Positions 25,204 to 34,042 of a stretch of 47,922 nt of DNA are shown one piece after another. The stretch is taken from assembly GCA_025934755.1 (NCBI GenBank), contig JAICWQ010000004.1:1-47922 (forward strand). Direction: 5' to 3'. The notes below the pieces were generated by a model. That model made no database searches and was not told where the DNA came from. It worked only from the letters and a program-made list of their open reading frames with translations. The position numbers were made by a program, and so were the translations under genes. The stretch comes from Chthoniobacterales bacterium (GTDB lineage Bacteria > Verrucomicrobiota > Verrucomicrobiia > Chthoniobacterales > UBA10450). Positions within the stretch are counted from its first letter, which is position 1. Each line of letters starts with the position of its first letter.

Positions 25204-25464
25204 ATGAAGAAGCTACTATTAGTCGCGCTGGCTGCCGCGGGCATCGCGGTGGCGTCAGCTCCAACCTCGAATGCGGGTGTTAGGGTCGGTATTGGATTCG
25301 GATTTCCGGGACCTTATCCGTACCCTTATTACGGATATCGGCCATATCCGTATTACGGGTATGTGTATCCTTACTGGTACGGTCCGGGTTTCTACTGGTA
25401 TCGCGGTCATCGAGTATTTTTCTCGCGGCCGTTCCACGGAGCGCGGTTCCGTCACTGGCGTTAA
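25204..25464 (+). CDS. Small exported Tyr/Pro/Gly-rich protein
   Basis: 86 residues. A signal peptide (KKLLLVALAAAGIAVASA) leads into a mature part dominated by Y, P, G and W (repeated PYPYYGY units) with a basic C-terminus (HGARFRHWR). Of unknown function; such proteins are often secreted structural or surface peptides. It has the strongest Shine-Dalgarno of the window, GGAGGTGA 8 nt before the ATG, and a strong terminator 25 bp after its stop, so it is likely a highly expressed single-gene unit. Confidence 0.8.
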   Translation: MKKLLLVALAAAGIAVASAPTSNAGVRVGIGFGFPGPYPYPYYGYRPYPYYGYVYPYWYGPGFYWYRGHRVFFSRPFHGARFRHWR

Positions 25465-25489
25465 GCCGTAAGAAACTGCAACTTCAAAG

Positions 25490-25524
25490 CCGGCGGGTGG
25501 AGACGCCCGCCGGTTTTATTTTTT
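25490..25524 (+). terminator. Rho-independent terminator
   Basis: CCGGCGGG (25490-25497) pairs with CCCGCCGG (25506-25513), followed by TTTTATTTTTT. The T-tract covers the 3' end of the converging gene at 25516. Confidence 0.92.
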
Positions 25525-26061
25525 CGGCGATCCCGAGGCCACCGGCGACGACGTGGATGTTGTCGCAGGAGATTTTTCCTGGAATTCCTTTTTCAAACGT
25601 TCCTCCAACACGGGCAATTGCTGTTGACGTTTGTTTTCGATTTCTTGTCGCAGCGAATGCTCGAACTGGCGGCGCTCCTGGAGGTAGCGCTGTTCAAATT
25701 GTGCGCGCCTTTCACCTTCCAGGTGCAAACCGGATTCTCTTAACGCCGTGTCTACCTCCTTGCTCACCTGGGCGCGGTAAATTCTCTCACGCTCACGCAT
25801 GATTCGGCGTTCGTCGGGGCCCATTTGCATCCAACGCTCGGCGTTTCGTTGAAAGATTTGACGATCCTGTGGAGGCATGGCGAGCCACCGCTGACGAGGA
25901 TCGTTGAAGGCAGGAGCGCGATGCGGCGCGGGCATCGCCCTGGCGTTACCGGAAGGCCCTTGCTGTCCATGGGGCTGCGCCGTCGCGATTAGCGGCCAGC
26001 CGAATAGAAAAACCGCAATCGCTGCGCCAGTCCCTACAAAGTTTGCGTATCGTCGTCCCAC
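25516..26061 (-). CDS. Exported Arg/Gln/Glu-rich helical protein (DUF3106-like)
   Basis: 181 residues. A signal peptide (TGAAIAVFLFGWPLIATA) is followed by a His/Pro/Gln-rich stretch. Next comes PRQRWLAMPPQDRQIFQRNAERWMQMGPDERRIMRERE, the 'W..m.p..R......R...m.p.eR' pattern of DUF3106-type proteins, then a long charged helix and a Ser/Thr/Pro tail. Function unknown; possibly a periplasmic sensor or chaperone-like protein (inference). It overlaps the upstream anti-sigma-like gene by 28 bp, so the two are coupled. Confidence 0.72.
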   Translation of the reverse strand: MGRRYANFVGTGAAIAVFLFGWPLIATAQPHGQQGPSGNARAMPAPHRAPAFNDPRQRWLAMPPQDRQIFQRNAERWMQMGPDERRIMRERERIYRAQVSKEVDTALRESGLHLEGERRAQFEQRYLQERRQFEHSLRQEIENKRQQQLPVLEERLKKEFQEKSPATTSTSSPVASGSPKK

Positions 26062-26390
26062 AAATTGCTTTCGTCGGTGACTACCAATTCATCCAAGTCA
26101 GCGACAACGTCATAATCCTGTGGGTCGATCTGGGCAATCACGTCCGGCGTGCCATCGGAAGATTTATGAATTACTGGCCGATGAATCGCCAATACGGCCG
26201 CGACGACCGCGACGGCTAGCCCGGCGACCGGCACCAGCCGGCGCCGACTGAACCAGTTACCCAGCGATTCAAGCGGCCGCGAGCGTTGCCGGATGGTTCG
26301 GACAATATTGCGCGCAAAAAATGGCGAAAGCTTCGGCGCTGAGGCGTGGCCCAGAAGATCCCACAATTGCTGATCGTCTTCGCGTTTCAT
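26034..26390 (-). CDS. Single-span membrane protein resembling an anti-sigma partner
   Basis: 118 residues. A cytoplasmic N-terminal part (DDQQLWDLLGHASAPKLSPFFARNIVRTIRQ) precedes one membrane segment (VPVAGLAVAVVAAVLAI, about 52-70) and an acidic outer tail (PQDYDVVADLDELVVTDES). Comparable short genes accompany ECF sigma factors in related bacteria, but here the gene follows rpoD by 72 bp and no ECF gene is present. It overlaps the next gene by 28 bp. Anti-sigma function is only a suggestion; no HxxxCxxC zinc motif is seen. Confidence 0.6.
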   Translation of the reverse strand: MKREDDQQLWDLLGHASAPKLSPFFARNIVRTIRQRSRPLESLGNWFSRRRLVPVAGLAVAVVAAVLAIHRPVIHKSSDGTPDVIAQIDPQDYDVVADLDELVVTDESNLWDDDTQTL

Positions 26391-26462
26391 TTCCTCGCGA
26401 ATTGAACAAACTTGATGTTCAAAAGTTGCGCGCAGCGCGAAAGCGGCCGGTGCGGTAAGGCC

Positions 26463-28298
26463 TTACACCTCGGGGGCTTCCAAAAATCCTTCCAACTGGC
26501 GAATGCGGGTTGGATGACGCATTTTCCGCAATGCTTTCGCTTCGATCTGGCGAATCCGTTCCCGGGTCACTCGGAACTGGCGTCCTACTTCTTCGAGTGT
26601 GCGGCTATATCCATCGACCAAACCGAACCGTTGTTCGAGAACCTGGCGTTCACGTTCGGTTAAAGTTTCGAGCACGTCTTTGATCTTCTCCTTCAGCAAG
26701 ACGATTGCGGTCATGTCGCAGGGATTTTCTGCTCCCTTGTCCTCGATAAAATCGCCGAAGTTCGTCTCTTCGCTTTCGCCGACCGGCGACTGAAGTGAGA
26801 TTGGCTGCTGGGCCATTTTTAGAACAGCCCGGACCCGATCCACCGGCAGCAAAATTTCCTCGGCGACTTCTTCAGGGGTTGGTTCACGCCCGTATTCCTG
26901 GACCAACTGCTTCTGCACCCGCATCAACTTGTTGATCGTCTCGATCATGTGCACTGGGATGCGAATCGTCCGGGCCTGGTCGGCGATTGAACGGGTAATC
27001 GCCTGCCGGATCCACCATGTCGCGTAAGTCGAAAATTTATAACCGCGGCGATATTCAAACTTCTCGACCGCTTTCATCAGGCCCATGTTGCCTTCCTGGA
27101 TCAGATCCAGAAACGAAAGTCCACGATTGGTGTATTTCTTTGCGATCGAAATCACGAGTCGAAGGTTTGCTTCGACCATTTCCGTTTTCGCGCGGAGGGC
27201 TTTCCGCAACCAGGTTTTGAGAGACTGATATTGGTCCGAGTACTCCTCGAGCGACAACCACAGTGATTTTTCAAGGTCTCGCGATTTTTGGCCAGCGGGC
27301 GGGCGTGCCGCCGTGGCGCGTCCTTTCTTGGAGGTTTCGTGCTGCGCCGCCACCAGCGACCGGTAATGCTCGTCGGCCAGGTGAACAAACTCTTCAGTGA
27401 CCTTTTGTTTGAAATAGAACTTTGGATACAGCCGTTGAAGCGAACCAAGTGACCGCTGGAAGCTCTTCAATCGCTTGCTGTCTCTTTTGGAGCCGCCCGA
27501 TAACTTCGCGTACTGTTCAGTGATGTCGTTGGCAAGCTTCTCCACCTGCTTGCAGAGACGCGGCAGGATTTTCATGTAGCGCTCGCGGCTCTCAATTTTC
27601 TTATCGAGGATGACGCGATCAAAACGTTCCCGCCCTTCGGTCAGTTTTTGGGCAAGATCGAGATGCGCCCGCGCGGTGAAGCCAAAACGGTTGATGTGCT
27701 TTTGCACCATGTTTTCGGCTTCTTCAATCCGCTTGGAAATTTCGACTTCCTGTTCTCGAGTGAGCAGCGGGACCTGGCCCATCTGCTTGAGATACATCCG
27801 GACCGGGTCGTCGAGGATGTCGAGTTTTGTCTCCGGCTTTTCCTCTTCCTCTTCATCCGGGTCTTTCTTGATCTCTTTGTGGCGGTCGACATCCGACGCT
27901 TCAATGACATCGATCTCCATCCGGCGCAGTCGAGTGAGAATGGCGTCCAGCTCGTTGGCGTCGGTAATTCCTTCAGGCAGGGCCTCATTGAGGTCGTCAA
28001 AGGTGAGATAGCCTTGCTCTTTGGCCAGTTTGATGAGCTCGCGTAACCGGGCTTGGATTTCGCTGGCGGCGTCCGCCTCGGTCTTGGGAGCGAGCAACGA
28101 ATTCCCAGTGCCCCGACGCGCGCGCACTAGTTTGGTAATTCGTTTTGGTTTGAACGCCGCAATCCTTGCCGCCCCGTTTTTCGATCCTACCGGCGGAGCA
28201 GCAACCCGAGACGTCGGAACGCGGTGGGCGCGTTTAAATTTCGGGCGCTTCGCCGCTGACCGGCGAAGAGCTCTTCGTGCTTTCGAGTGTCTGGCCAA
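26463..28298 (-). CDS. rpoD: Primary RNA polymerase sigma factor (sigma-70)
   Basis: 611 residues. Region 1.1 ([15 protein letters not shown]) and an acidic linker precede region 1.2 ([29 protein letters not shown]). Regions 2.1-2.4 ([61 protein letters not shown]), 3 ([12 protein letters not shown]) and 4.2 ([30 protein letters not shown]) are all intact. A basic N-terminal extension (about 65 residues, rich in R/K/A) is unusual. It follows dnaG by 52 bp, the classical dnaG-rpoD pairing without rpsU. Confidence 0.98.
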   Translation of the reverse strand: MARHSKARRALRRSAAKRPKFKRAHRVPTSRVAAPPVGSKNGAARIAAFKPKRITKLVRARRGTGNSLLAPKTEADAASEIQARLRELIKLAKEQGYLTFDDLNEALPEGITDANELDAILTRLRRMEIDVIEASDVDRHKEIKKDPDEEEEEKPETKLDILDDPVRMYLKQMGQVPLLTREQEVEISKRIEEAENMVQKHINRFGFTARAHLDLAQKLTEGRERFDRVILDKKIESRERYMKILPRLCKQVEKLANDITEQYAKLSGGSKRDSKRLKSFQRSLGSLQRLYPKFYFKQKVTEEFVHLADEHYRSLVAAQHETSKKGRATAARPPAGQKSRDLEKSLWLSLEEYSDQYQSLKTWLRKALRAKTEMVEANLRLVISIAKKYTNRGLSFLDLIQEGNMGLMKAVEKFEYRRGYKFSTYATWWIRQAITRSIADQARTIRIPVHMIETINKLMRVQKQLVQEYGREPTPEEVAEEILLPVDRVRAVLKMAQQPISLQSPVGESEETNFGDFIEDKGAENPCDMTAIVLLKEKIKDVLETLTERERQVLEQRFGLVDGYSRTLEEVGRQFRVTRERIRQIEAKALRKMRHPTRIRQLEGFLEAPEV

Positions 28299-28350
28299 GA
28301 CTGTAGGTTAAGGGTTGTGGCCTTCGGTCACGATTCCCGCAGATCGACAA

Positions 28351-30153
28351 TTACCGGCCGGCCTCAGGAACAGACGAAAGCCGGGAAATGTGCTGGAGTT
28401 GGTCACGTAGGTCAACAATTTCTTTCTGCAAATTCACTATCTCGCCGGTAGTCAACTGCGGGAGGCGAATTCGCGTTTCCGCGATCTCGAGCTGGCGGCG
28501 CAAGGCCCCCTGCATCAGGCCTTTCCACCAGCTTTCAGTCACCTCCAGCGCATTTGCCGGCAGCTTCTGCATCAGCCAAGCAGAAACCAGGCCCTCCTCT
28601 TTCGCGGAAAGATTCGACATGAACGCGTTGATCGAGCCCGGATCCTCCGGACGCAGATTGCTCTCCAAGATTCCGGTCAACAACTCAGTGCCGGCGATCT
28701 GTTCCAGTAATTCGCGCCAGTTCTGTTGGAGGAGAAAATTGCGGGCGCGTTCGTCTCGCAGGGCCAACAGACAAAGCATCGCCACGTCGTGCCGAGGCAT
28801 GATCCCGACCTCAACCCCGGCAGCTTCTCGATCCGGCCCGCGCTCGCGTCGCGGTGGCGGCACCAGCTTTTCAAATTCTGACGCCGGGACCCCGAGCCGA
28901 GCGCTCATCTTGCTTAGCACTTGGCCACGCATTAAGGGGTCCCGCACTTGCCCCGCGGTTTCGGCCAGTTTGCGCGCCAGCTGCATTTTCGCGCCGAGCG
29001 AGCCCAGGTCCACACTTTCCGCTTCCCGCTCGATCCAATGATCGAAAAAATCGCGGGCGGCTGCGACGCGCTTCTCGAATTCTTCTTTCCCATTTCGGCG
29101 AATGAGGGAATCCGGATCCTCTCCGGGGGGCATGTCGACGACCCGAACCACGAGATCGTGCTGGAGAAGAGAGTCGAGCGAATGCTGGGCCGCCTTTTGG
29201 CCGGCTTGGTCGGCGTCAAAACAGAGTACTACTTCATTGACGAAACGCTTGAGGATCCGGGCCTGATAATCCGTGAAAGCGGTTCCTTGCGGCGCCACAA
29301 CGTTCTTGATGCCGGCTTCGAACAAGCTGATCAAATCAAGCTGCCCTTCACAAACAATGGCGGAGCTTGCTTCGATCAGGGCGCGTTTGGTCTTGTGAAG
29401 CCCGAATAAAACGCGGCCCTTTTGAAAAAGGGGCGTCTCAGGCGAATTCACATATTTCGCAGCCTTCGGGTCGGATTCGAGCAATCGGCCACTGAATGCG
29501 ATGACTTCGCCCACGTCATTGCAGATCGGAAACATGATCCGGCTGCGAAAGCGATCGTAAATGTCCCCGCCTGGATTTTCCTCGTGCCGCGGCTTAACCA
29601 GTCCGCTTTGCAAAAGCTGGGTCCTCGAATAACCGCGGCCAACCGCCCACTTCAAAAACGAGTCCCAATGGTCGGGCGCAAACCCAAGCTGCCAGTCTTT
29701 CGCGACCTGCCGGTCTATTCCACGGTTTTTCAAATAGGTCCGGGCCGGTTCGGCGAATTCTTTTTTCAGAAGGTTGTCCTGAAACCAGTCGGCCGCTTCG
29801 GCGTGCAGTTTTAACAACGTCCGCCGCGACTCATGTTGCCGGTTCTCGTCTTCGCTTGCGCGCTGTTCGACAATTGGAATCCCGACCCGTGTCGCCAATT
29901 TCCGAACTGCCGACGGAAAATCGACGTGCTCGTATTCCATGACGAAACGAAAAACACTCCCCCCGACCCCGCATCCGAAGCAGTGAAAGGTCTGCCGCTG
30001 CGGGTTGACGTGAAACGACGGTGTCTTTTCCTGATGAAACGGACACAGGGCCTTAAAGTTTGCGCCGGCGCGTTTCAGCGGAAAATAGGAACCGATGACT
30101 TCAACGATATCGTTGGCTGTCGCGATTTGTTCGATTGTTTCGGAAGGAATCAC
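28351..30153 (-). CDS. dnaG: DNA primase
   Basis: 600 residues from a GTG at 30153, which aligns with the family start (IPSETIEQIATANDIVEVIGSYFPLKRAG); upstream codons in the open frame are unrelated, and no good ribosome site decides it. Zinc ligands C37, H40, C58 and C61 (CPFH...CFGC) form the CHC2 finger. The TOPRIM core is ALIEASSAIVCEGQLDLISLFEAG with NEVVLCFDADQAGQKAAQ. A helicase-binding C-terminal domain follows. Synthesises RNA primers at the fork. Upstream of rpoD on the same strand and divergent from the NfeD gene. Confidence 0.96.
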   Translation of the reverse strand: MIPSETIEQIATANDIVEVIGSYFPLKRAGANFKALCPFHQEKTPSFHVNPQRQTFHCFGCGVGGSVFRFVMEYEHVDFPSAVRKLATRVGIPIVEQRASEDENRQHESRRTLLKLHAEAADWFQDNLLKKEFAEPARTYLKNRGIDRQVAKDWQLGFAPDHWDSFLKWAVGRGYSRTQLLQSGLVKPRHEENPGGDIYDRFRSRIMFPICNDVGEVIAFSGRLLESDPKAAKYVNSPETPLFQKGRVLFGLHKTKRALIEASSAIVCEGQLDLISLFEAGIKNVVAPQGTAFTDYQARILKRFVNEVVLCFDADQAGQKAAQHSLDSLLQHDLVVRVVDMPPGEDPDSLIRRNGKEEFEKRVAAARDFFDHWIEREAESVDLGSLGAKMQLARKLAETAGQVRDPLMRGQVLSKMSARLGVPASEFEKLVPPPRRERGPDREAAGVEVGIMPRHDVAMLCLLALRDERARNFLLQQNWRELLEQIAGTELLTGILESNLRPEDPGSINAFMSNLSAKEEGLVSAWLMQKLPANALEVTESWWKGLMQGALRRQLEIAETRIRLPQLTTGEIVNLQKEIVDLRDQLQHISRLSSVPEAGR

Positions 30154-30225
30154 CGGCTCGATTTTTCGCTCGTTTGGTTTCTGAAGCGATGCCAAATTTA
30201 GCCAACGCCCAATCGTTTCCAACCC

Positions 30226-31626
30226 ATGAAGAGATTGCCTATCCTCTGCCTGATCGCCGGTCTGGCCCTGCTTAAGACTGGATATTCGCGTGACGCGATT
30301 CACAAAGGCGATGTGGTTGTCGTCCCATTGCGCGGCGAAATCTCTCCGTCGCTGCTCATGTTTCTGCGGCGGGCGGAAAAGCTGGCAGAGACAAATAATG
30401 CCAGCGCGATGATTTTTGAAATGAACACCTACGGGGGCCGCCTCGACGCCGCGGAAGAGATCACGAGCGTTTTGAATCACGCCAAAATTCCGACCTACAC
30501 CTTTATCAACTCAAACGCCGGCTCGGCCGGGGCGCTGATCGCGCTGGCGACGCAACATATTTATATGGCGCCGGTGAGCGCAATCGGCGCCGCCGCTCCA
30601 GTCCTGTCCACCGGCCAGGACCTGCCCCTCACCGAACAGGAGAAAACAATTTCCTACTCGTCGGCGTTGATCCGCGGCTCAGCCCTGAAAAACGGTCATA
30701 ATCCGGACATTGGCGAAGCGTTCATGACCAAAGACAAAGAAGTAAAAATTGGCGACCGGGTGATTCATCCGAAAGGGACGCTGTTGACTTTGAACGCCCA
30801 GGAAGCAGTGGAAAAGATAAACGGCAAACCTGTCCTGGCGGATGGGATTGCCGACTCCGTTGCCGATTTAATGCAGAAAGCCGGGCTGAAGGGTAATGCC
30901 GTTTCCCTCGGTCCGACCGGCTTCGAGCAACTTGCGTTTTGGATCACGGCTCTGGCGCCCTTGCTTTTGTTGGGAGGCATTATTGGAGCGTGGCTCGAAT
31001 TCAAGATTCCAGGGGCAACTCTCCCCGGAATTGTTTCGGCGATCTGCTTCGCACTGTTTTTCCTCGGTCATTATCTGGCCGGTCTCGCCGGTTGGGAGGT
31101 CGTCGCCCTCTTCGTTTTGGGAATGGTCCTTGTTATCGTTGAGATCCTTTTCTTTGCCCACTCGACAATTGTTTTTGGCGTAGTCGGCGTATTCCTCATG
31201 CTGGCGTCTTTGTTTTGGGCAATGGTCGATCGGTATCCGGGCGAGACATTTTTTCCGACCGGCCGCAGACTTGCGATCCCGCTGTTGAATCTTTTGCTCG
31301 CTTTGATCGGCGCCGGGATCGTGATTGCACTTTTGGCGCGCTATTTGCCAAAGACAAGTATCTACCGCCGCTTTGCCTTGATAACGGCGAACCCGCCAGG
31401 CCCATCCCTGGCCGGGGTTCCGCGCGAGTTTGTTACAGCGCTCGATCTTTCGCCCGGGACGGAGGGAACTTCCCTGTCAATCTTGCGACCAAGCGGTAAG
31501 GCGCGGTTTCTTGATCAGATCATCGACGTCGTCACACAGGGGGAGTTCATTCCGCCAAACACGGCGATCATCGTTGTGCGCAAGGATGGGATGCGCGTAG
31601 TCGTTAGGGCCGCAGCGGGCGCCTAA
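30226..31626 (+). CDS. NfeD family membrane serine protease (ClpP-class, long form)
   Basis: 466 residues. A signal peptide leads to a ClpP-like protease domain: VVVVPLRGEISPSLLMFLRRA, MIFEMNTYGGRLDAAEEI and NAGSAGALIALATQHIYMAP with S100, and K140 placed like the Ser-Lys dyad of PH1510. Then four or more membrane segments (about 236-360) and a C-terminal OB-like NfeD soluble domain (GTEGTSLSILRPSGKARFLDQIIDVVTQGEFI). Family members cleave stomatin-type partners in the membrane; no stomatin gene is adjacent here. Its stop overlaps that of thiS on the other strand. Confidence 0.93.
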   Translation: MKRLPILCLIAGLALLKTGYSRDAIHKGDVVVVPLRGEISPSLLMFLRRAEKLAETNNASAMIFEMNTYGGRLDAAEEITSVLNHAKIPTYTFINSNAGSAGALIALATQHIYMAPVSAIGAAAPVLSTGQDLPLTEQEKTISYSSALIRGSALKNGHNPDIGEAFMTKDKEVKIGDRVIHPKGTLLTLNAQEAVEKINGKPVLADGIADSVADLMQKAGLKGNAVSLGPTGFEQLAFWITALAPLLLLGGIIGAWLEFKIPGATLPGIVSAICFALFFLGHYLAGLAGWEVVALFVLGMVLVIVEILFFAHSTIVFGVVGVFLMLASLFWAMVDRYPGETFFPTGRRLAIPLLNLLLALIGAGIVIALLARYLPKTSIYRRFALITANPPGPSLAGVPREFVTALDLSPGTEGTSLSILRPSGKARFLDQIIDVVTQGEFIPPNTAIIVVRKDGMRVVVRAAAGA

Positions 31627-31823
31627 CCGCCAGCAACAACGCGAATAATTTCGACTCGATCCCCGTCAGCCAGAATCCTCTCGTCCCACTCCCGCCGATG
31701 AAGCGCGACACCGTTGTGCTCGATCAAAACCGCCTGGGGCGACATTTGGTATCGGTTCACCAGCTCGGCAACATTGCCAGGGCCGTGAAGCTCCGCTTCC
31801 TCGCCATTAACGTAGATTCGCAT
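31623..31823 (-). CDS. thiS: Sulfur carrier protein ThiS
   Basis: 66 residues from the ATG at 31823. Beta-grasp ubiquitin-like fold (MRIYVNGEEAEL; NVAELVNRYQMSPQAVLIEHNGVALHRREWDERILADGDRVEIIRVVAGG) ending in the Gly-Gly that is adenylated and thiocarboxylated to donate sulfur to the thiazole of thiamine. The thiH stop and thiS start overlap as TAATG, so translation is coupled. The usual thiG partner is not next to it. Confidence 0.95.
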   Translation of the reverse strand: MRIYVNGEEAELHGPGNVAELVNRYQMSPQAVLIEHNGVALHRREWDERILADGDRVEIIRVVAGG

Positions 31824-32944
31824 TAGCCGGTGAGCGTTTGTTCCCAATCTTTCCAGATCGGTTCCAGCCCTCGCGCCCTTAACAACGTCGCGATCTTGGC
31901 TGGGGACCGGTCGTCACTGATTGCAAACTGGCCAGTCGCCAATTCGTCCTGCCCGTCCTGGAATTCCGGCGGAACAATACGACCGCGCACGGTGTGATGC
32001 AGATGTTCGGTACCGCGGCGGGTATAACCGCCCGGCTCGGTGTGGCTCCCGGCGCTCATCATCGTGACCCCAAGTGACACCAACGCGTCGCGGAGAGCAG
32101 GACTTTCCCGGGTGCTCAGCACGATTCCGACCTGCGGAAAAACAATGCGCATTGCGCAGATGAGTTGCGCCAGTTCGCGATCGCTAATGGAAAACAACGG
32201 CCGAAAACCGCCAGCCGCGGGCCGGAGTCGGGGAAGACTCACGGTGATCTGGGCCCGCCAGCAGTGTTGCAACAGATATTCCACATGGGCGGCGAGAGCG
32301 ATTGCTTCATCCTGCCACCGCCATAGACCAAGCAACGCTCCTATCCCGAGCCGTCGAAATCCGGCAGCGTATGCTCTCTCCGGTGAACTGAGGCGGTAAT
32401 CAAAATCCCGTTTGGGACCGGCGGTGTGAAGCTCGGAGTAGACGCCGCGGTGATAGGTCTCCTGATAAACCACCAGGCCTTCGGCGCCGGCCCGGACAAC
32501 CGGAAAATAATCCTCAGTGGTCATAGGGCCGACCTCGATCGCAACGGAGGGAAATTGCGGGCTCAATTCTCGAATGCAATCGGCCAAATAATCGCCACCA
32601 ACGAACTTCGGGTGCTCGCCTGCCACCAGCAGGACCTGGCGAAAACCCGCTTCCCAAAGAAAACGCGCTTCGGCTGCAACTTCCTCGACGGTAAGGGTGA
32701 CGCGCAGGATTGGATTGTCGCGCGAAAAACCACAATAGCGGCAGTTATTGATGCATTCGTTCGAAAGATAAAGTGGGGCGAACAGACGCATAGTCCGCCC
32801 AAAATTCTGTAAGGTCAGCGTCCGTGCCGTTTGGGCCATCGATTCCAGCTCCAAGTCGGACTTCGGCGCAATCAGTTGTTCGAACTGACGAACCGAGACG
32901 GACTTCCGCAGCGCGAGATTGTCGAGGACTCCAGCGAATGACAT
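31823..32944 (-). CDS. thiH: 2-iminoacetate synthase ThiH (radical SAM)
   Basis: 373 residues. Radical-SAM cluster cysteines C64, C68 and C71 (CINNCRYC); LVAGEHPKFVGGDYL, YQETYH and LGLWRWQDEAIALAAHVEYLL are ThiH-type. It splits tyrosine to dehydroglycine and p-cresol for thiazole formation, mainly under low oxygen. The start ATG (32944) lies in one arm of a 10-bp inverted repeat and close to another that reaches into codons 9-12, so initiation may be structure-controlled. No TPP riboswitch motifs (CTGAGA, ACCTGATC) are in the leader. Confidence 0.94.
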   Translation of the reverse strand: MSFAGVLDNLALRKSVSVRQFEQLIAPKSDLELESMAQTARTLTLQNFGRTMRLFAPLYLSNECINNCRYCGFSRDNPILRVTLTVEEVAAEARFLWEAGFRQVLLVAGEHPKFVGGDYLADCIRELSPQFPSVAIEVGPMTTEDYFPVVRAGAEGLVVYQETYHRGVYSELHTAGPKRDFDYRLSSPERAYAAGFRRLGIGALLGLWRWQDEAIALAAHVEYLLQHCWRAQITVSLPRLRPAAGGFRPLFSISDRELAQLICAMRIVFPQVGIVLSTRESPALRDALVSLGVTMMSAGSHTEPGGYTRRGTEHLHHTVRGRIVPPEFQDGQDELATGQFAISDDRSPAKIATLLRARGLEPIWKDWEQTLTG

Positions 32945-33014
32945 TCCCTATAATCTCGCGCTCGCCGAAGCCTTCGCAAATCACCAGCGGAGATTTGAGG
33001 GAATGTCAGTCCCT
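32910..33014 (-). promoter_or_regulatory. thiH leader with two competing stems around the start codon
   Basis: GACATTCCCT and AGGGAATGTC (+ strand 32940-32949 and 32998-33007) can pair in the minus-strand RNA. One arm contains the thiH ATG, and the stem is extended by AATCTC/GAGATT. The segment at 32952-32962 (+ strand AATCTCGCGCT) can pair upstream with 32986-32995 (one bulge) or downstream, inside thiH, with 32910-32920 (11 bp, perfect). These two pairings exclude each other. No known riboswitch matches. Confidence 0.6.
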
Positions 33015-33042
33015 AAACAATCAGGGCGCCCTCCAGAAAGCA

Positions 33043-33075
33043 AAGCGCCGGAATGCCCGAGGCATTCCGGCGCTT
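33043..33075 (-). terminator. Strong stem-loop after the outer-membrane protein gene
   Basis: AAGCGCCGGAATGCC (33043-33057) pairs perfectly over 15 bp with 33061-33075 around a CGA loop. On the minus strand TTTGCTTTC follows, so it should end the outer-membrane gene 20 bp upstream and isolate thiH. Confidence 0.85.
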
Positions 33076-33094
33076 AAATTACGCGTTTCTGACC

Positions 33095-34042
33095 TTAGTA
33101 AGAAAAGGTGACGCCAAGTCGCACCATTCCGAAGTCCTGGTTATCACTCCCGGAACCGGGCACCAGTTTCGGAGCCGTATTGATGACGGGTGTTCTAGCA
33201 AATGGAGCTCCGAAGAAATTCGTGATGTCGGTACCTTGCTCGGTAAACAACACAGTCTTGTCGGCCTCACTGTGGCCGAAAACAAAGTTCCACGAGAAGT
33301 CAGCCATCAAGCCGATATGGCAGGTCACACGGAATTCCATTCCGGCGCCCAACTGACCGAGCCCTCGGACGTGGCTGTTATTAACCGGATCGGTGGTCCA
33401 GAATTCCTGCTCGTTGAGGACAAATTGCGTGCCGGAGTAAATGCCAGGCCCGGCCCCTACTTGAGTGGCCTTTTCGTTGAAAAACTTATAGGTAGTTGCG
33501 CCACCCTCGATAGCTCCCAGACCCGCCCATGCATACGGAGCGAATCGTCCGAATGGATAGCGCGCCGTCAGGGTCATTAACTCACCGCCCGCGAAATTGG
33601 TTTTCGCGGCGAATCCCAGTCCCTCAACGCCGACGCCGAAATAACGGCTAAAGAAATATTTGACATCAACACCGCCGCCCCACGCATCATCCCGGGCCCA
33701 GAGTTGGTTCTTACTCCACTGACCGATATTTATCCGCTCGTTCGGGTTGTCAATTCTCTGTTCCCCGAAAAAACCGGTGCCGATATCGAATGTGCTCGGA
33801 TCGACGTCCGGTGTGAATGGGTCAACTTCCGGCACATCGAAGTGGCCGGTGTCGGACGCGAAGGACCATGAGGCCCAGATACCGAGGTCCCATTCATGAG
33901 CGCGATAGAAGTCGCACACCGGAGGTGCCGGCTGCATCACTTCTTTTTTGCCGGAATAGGATTCCGGACCGTCGGCAAAAATTGCCGGCGCGGCTGCGAA
34001 TAATGCGAACAATGCGCAAAAGGTTAAGGTCAGTTTTTTCAT
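33095..34042 (-). CDS. Outer-membrane beta-barrel protein
   Basis: 315 residues. Signal peptide (LTLTFCALFALFAAAPAIFA), then a lineage-typical VCDFYRAHEWDLGIWASWSF start. Alternating amphipathic strands follow (GGGVDVKYFFSRYFGVGVEGLGFAAKTN; FGRFAPYAWAGLGAIEGGA; VRGLGQLGAGMEFRVTCHIGLMADFSWNFVFG), ending in GMVRLGVTFSY, with the terminal aromatic used by the BAM machinery. Probably an 8- to 10-strand porin-like or OmpW/OmpA-like barrel; the cargo is unknown. No clear ribosome site. The AT-rich region upstream contains an 11-bp tandem repeat. Confidence 0.85.
   Translation of the reverse strand: MKKLTLTFCALFALFAAAPAIFADGPESYSGKKEVMQPAPPVCDFYRAHEWDLGIWASWSFASDTGHFDVPEVDPFTPDVDPSTFDIGTGFFGEQRIDNPNERINIGQWSKNQLWARDDAWGGGVDVKYFFSRYFGVGVEGLGFAAKTNFAGGELMTLTARYPFGRFAPYAWAGLGAIEGGATTYKFFNEKATQVGAGPGIYSGTQFVLNEQEFWTTDPVNNSHVRGLGQLGAGMEFRVTCHIGLMADFSWNFVFGHSEADKTVLFTEQGTDITNFFGAPFARTPVINTAPKLVPGSGSDNQDFGMVRLGVTFSY

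Noticed and set aside
30154-30480. Upstream extension of dnaG to an ATG at 30480
   Set aside because: It runs across the divergent NfeD start, and the encoded residues do not match primase; the GTG at 30153 fits the family N-terminus.
32945-33042. TPP riboswitch upstream of thiH
   Set aside because: Neither the CTGAGA nor the ACCTGATCTGG block is present on either strand; the structure seen is different.
32824-33111. Small plus-strand frame across the thiH start and leader
   Set aside because: No family resemblance; it is explained by the inverted repeats and the antisense of thiH.
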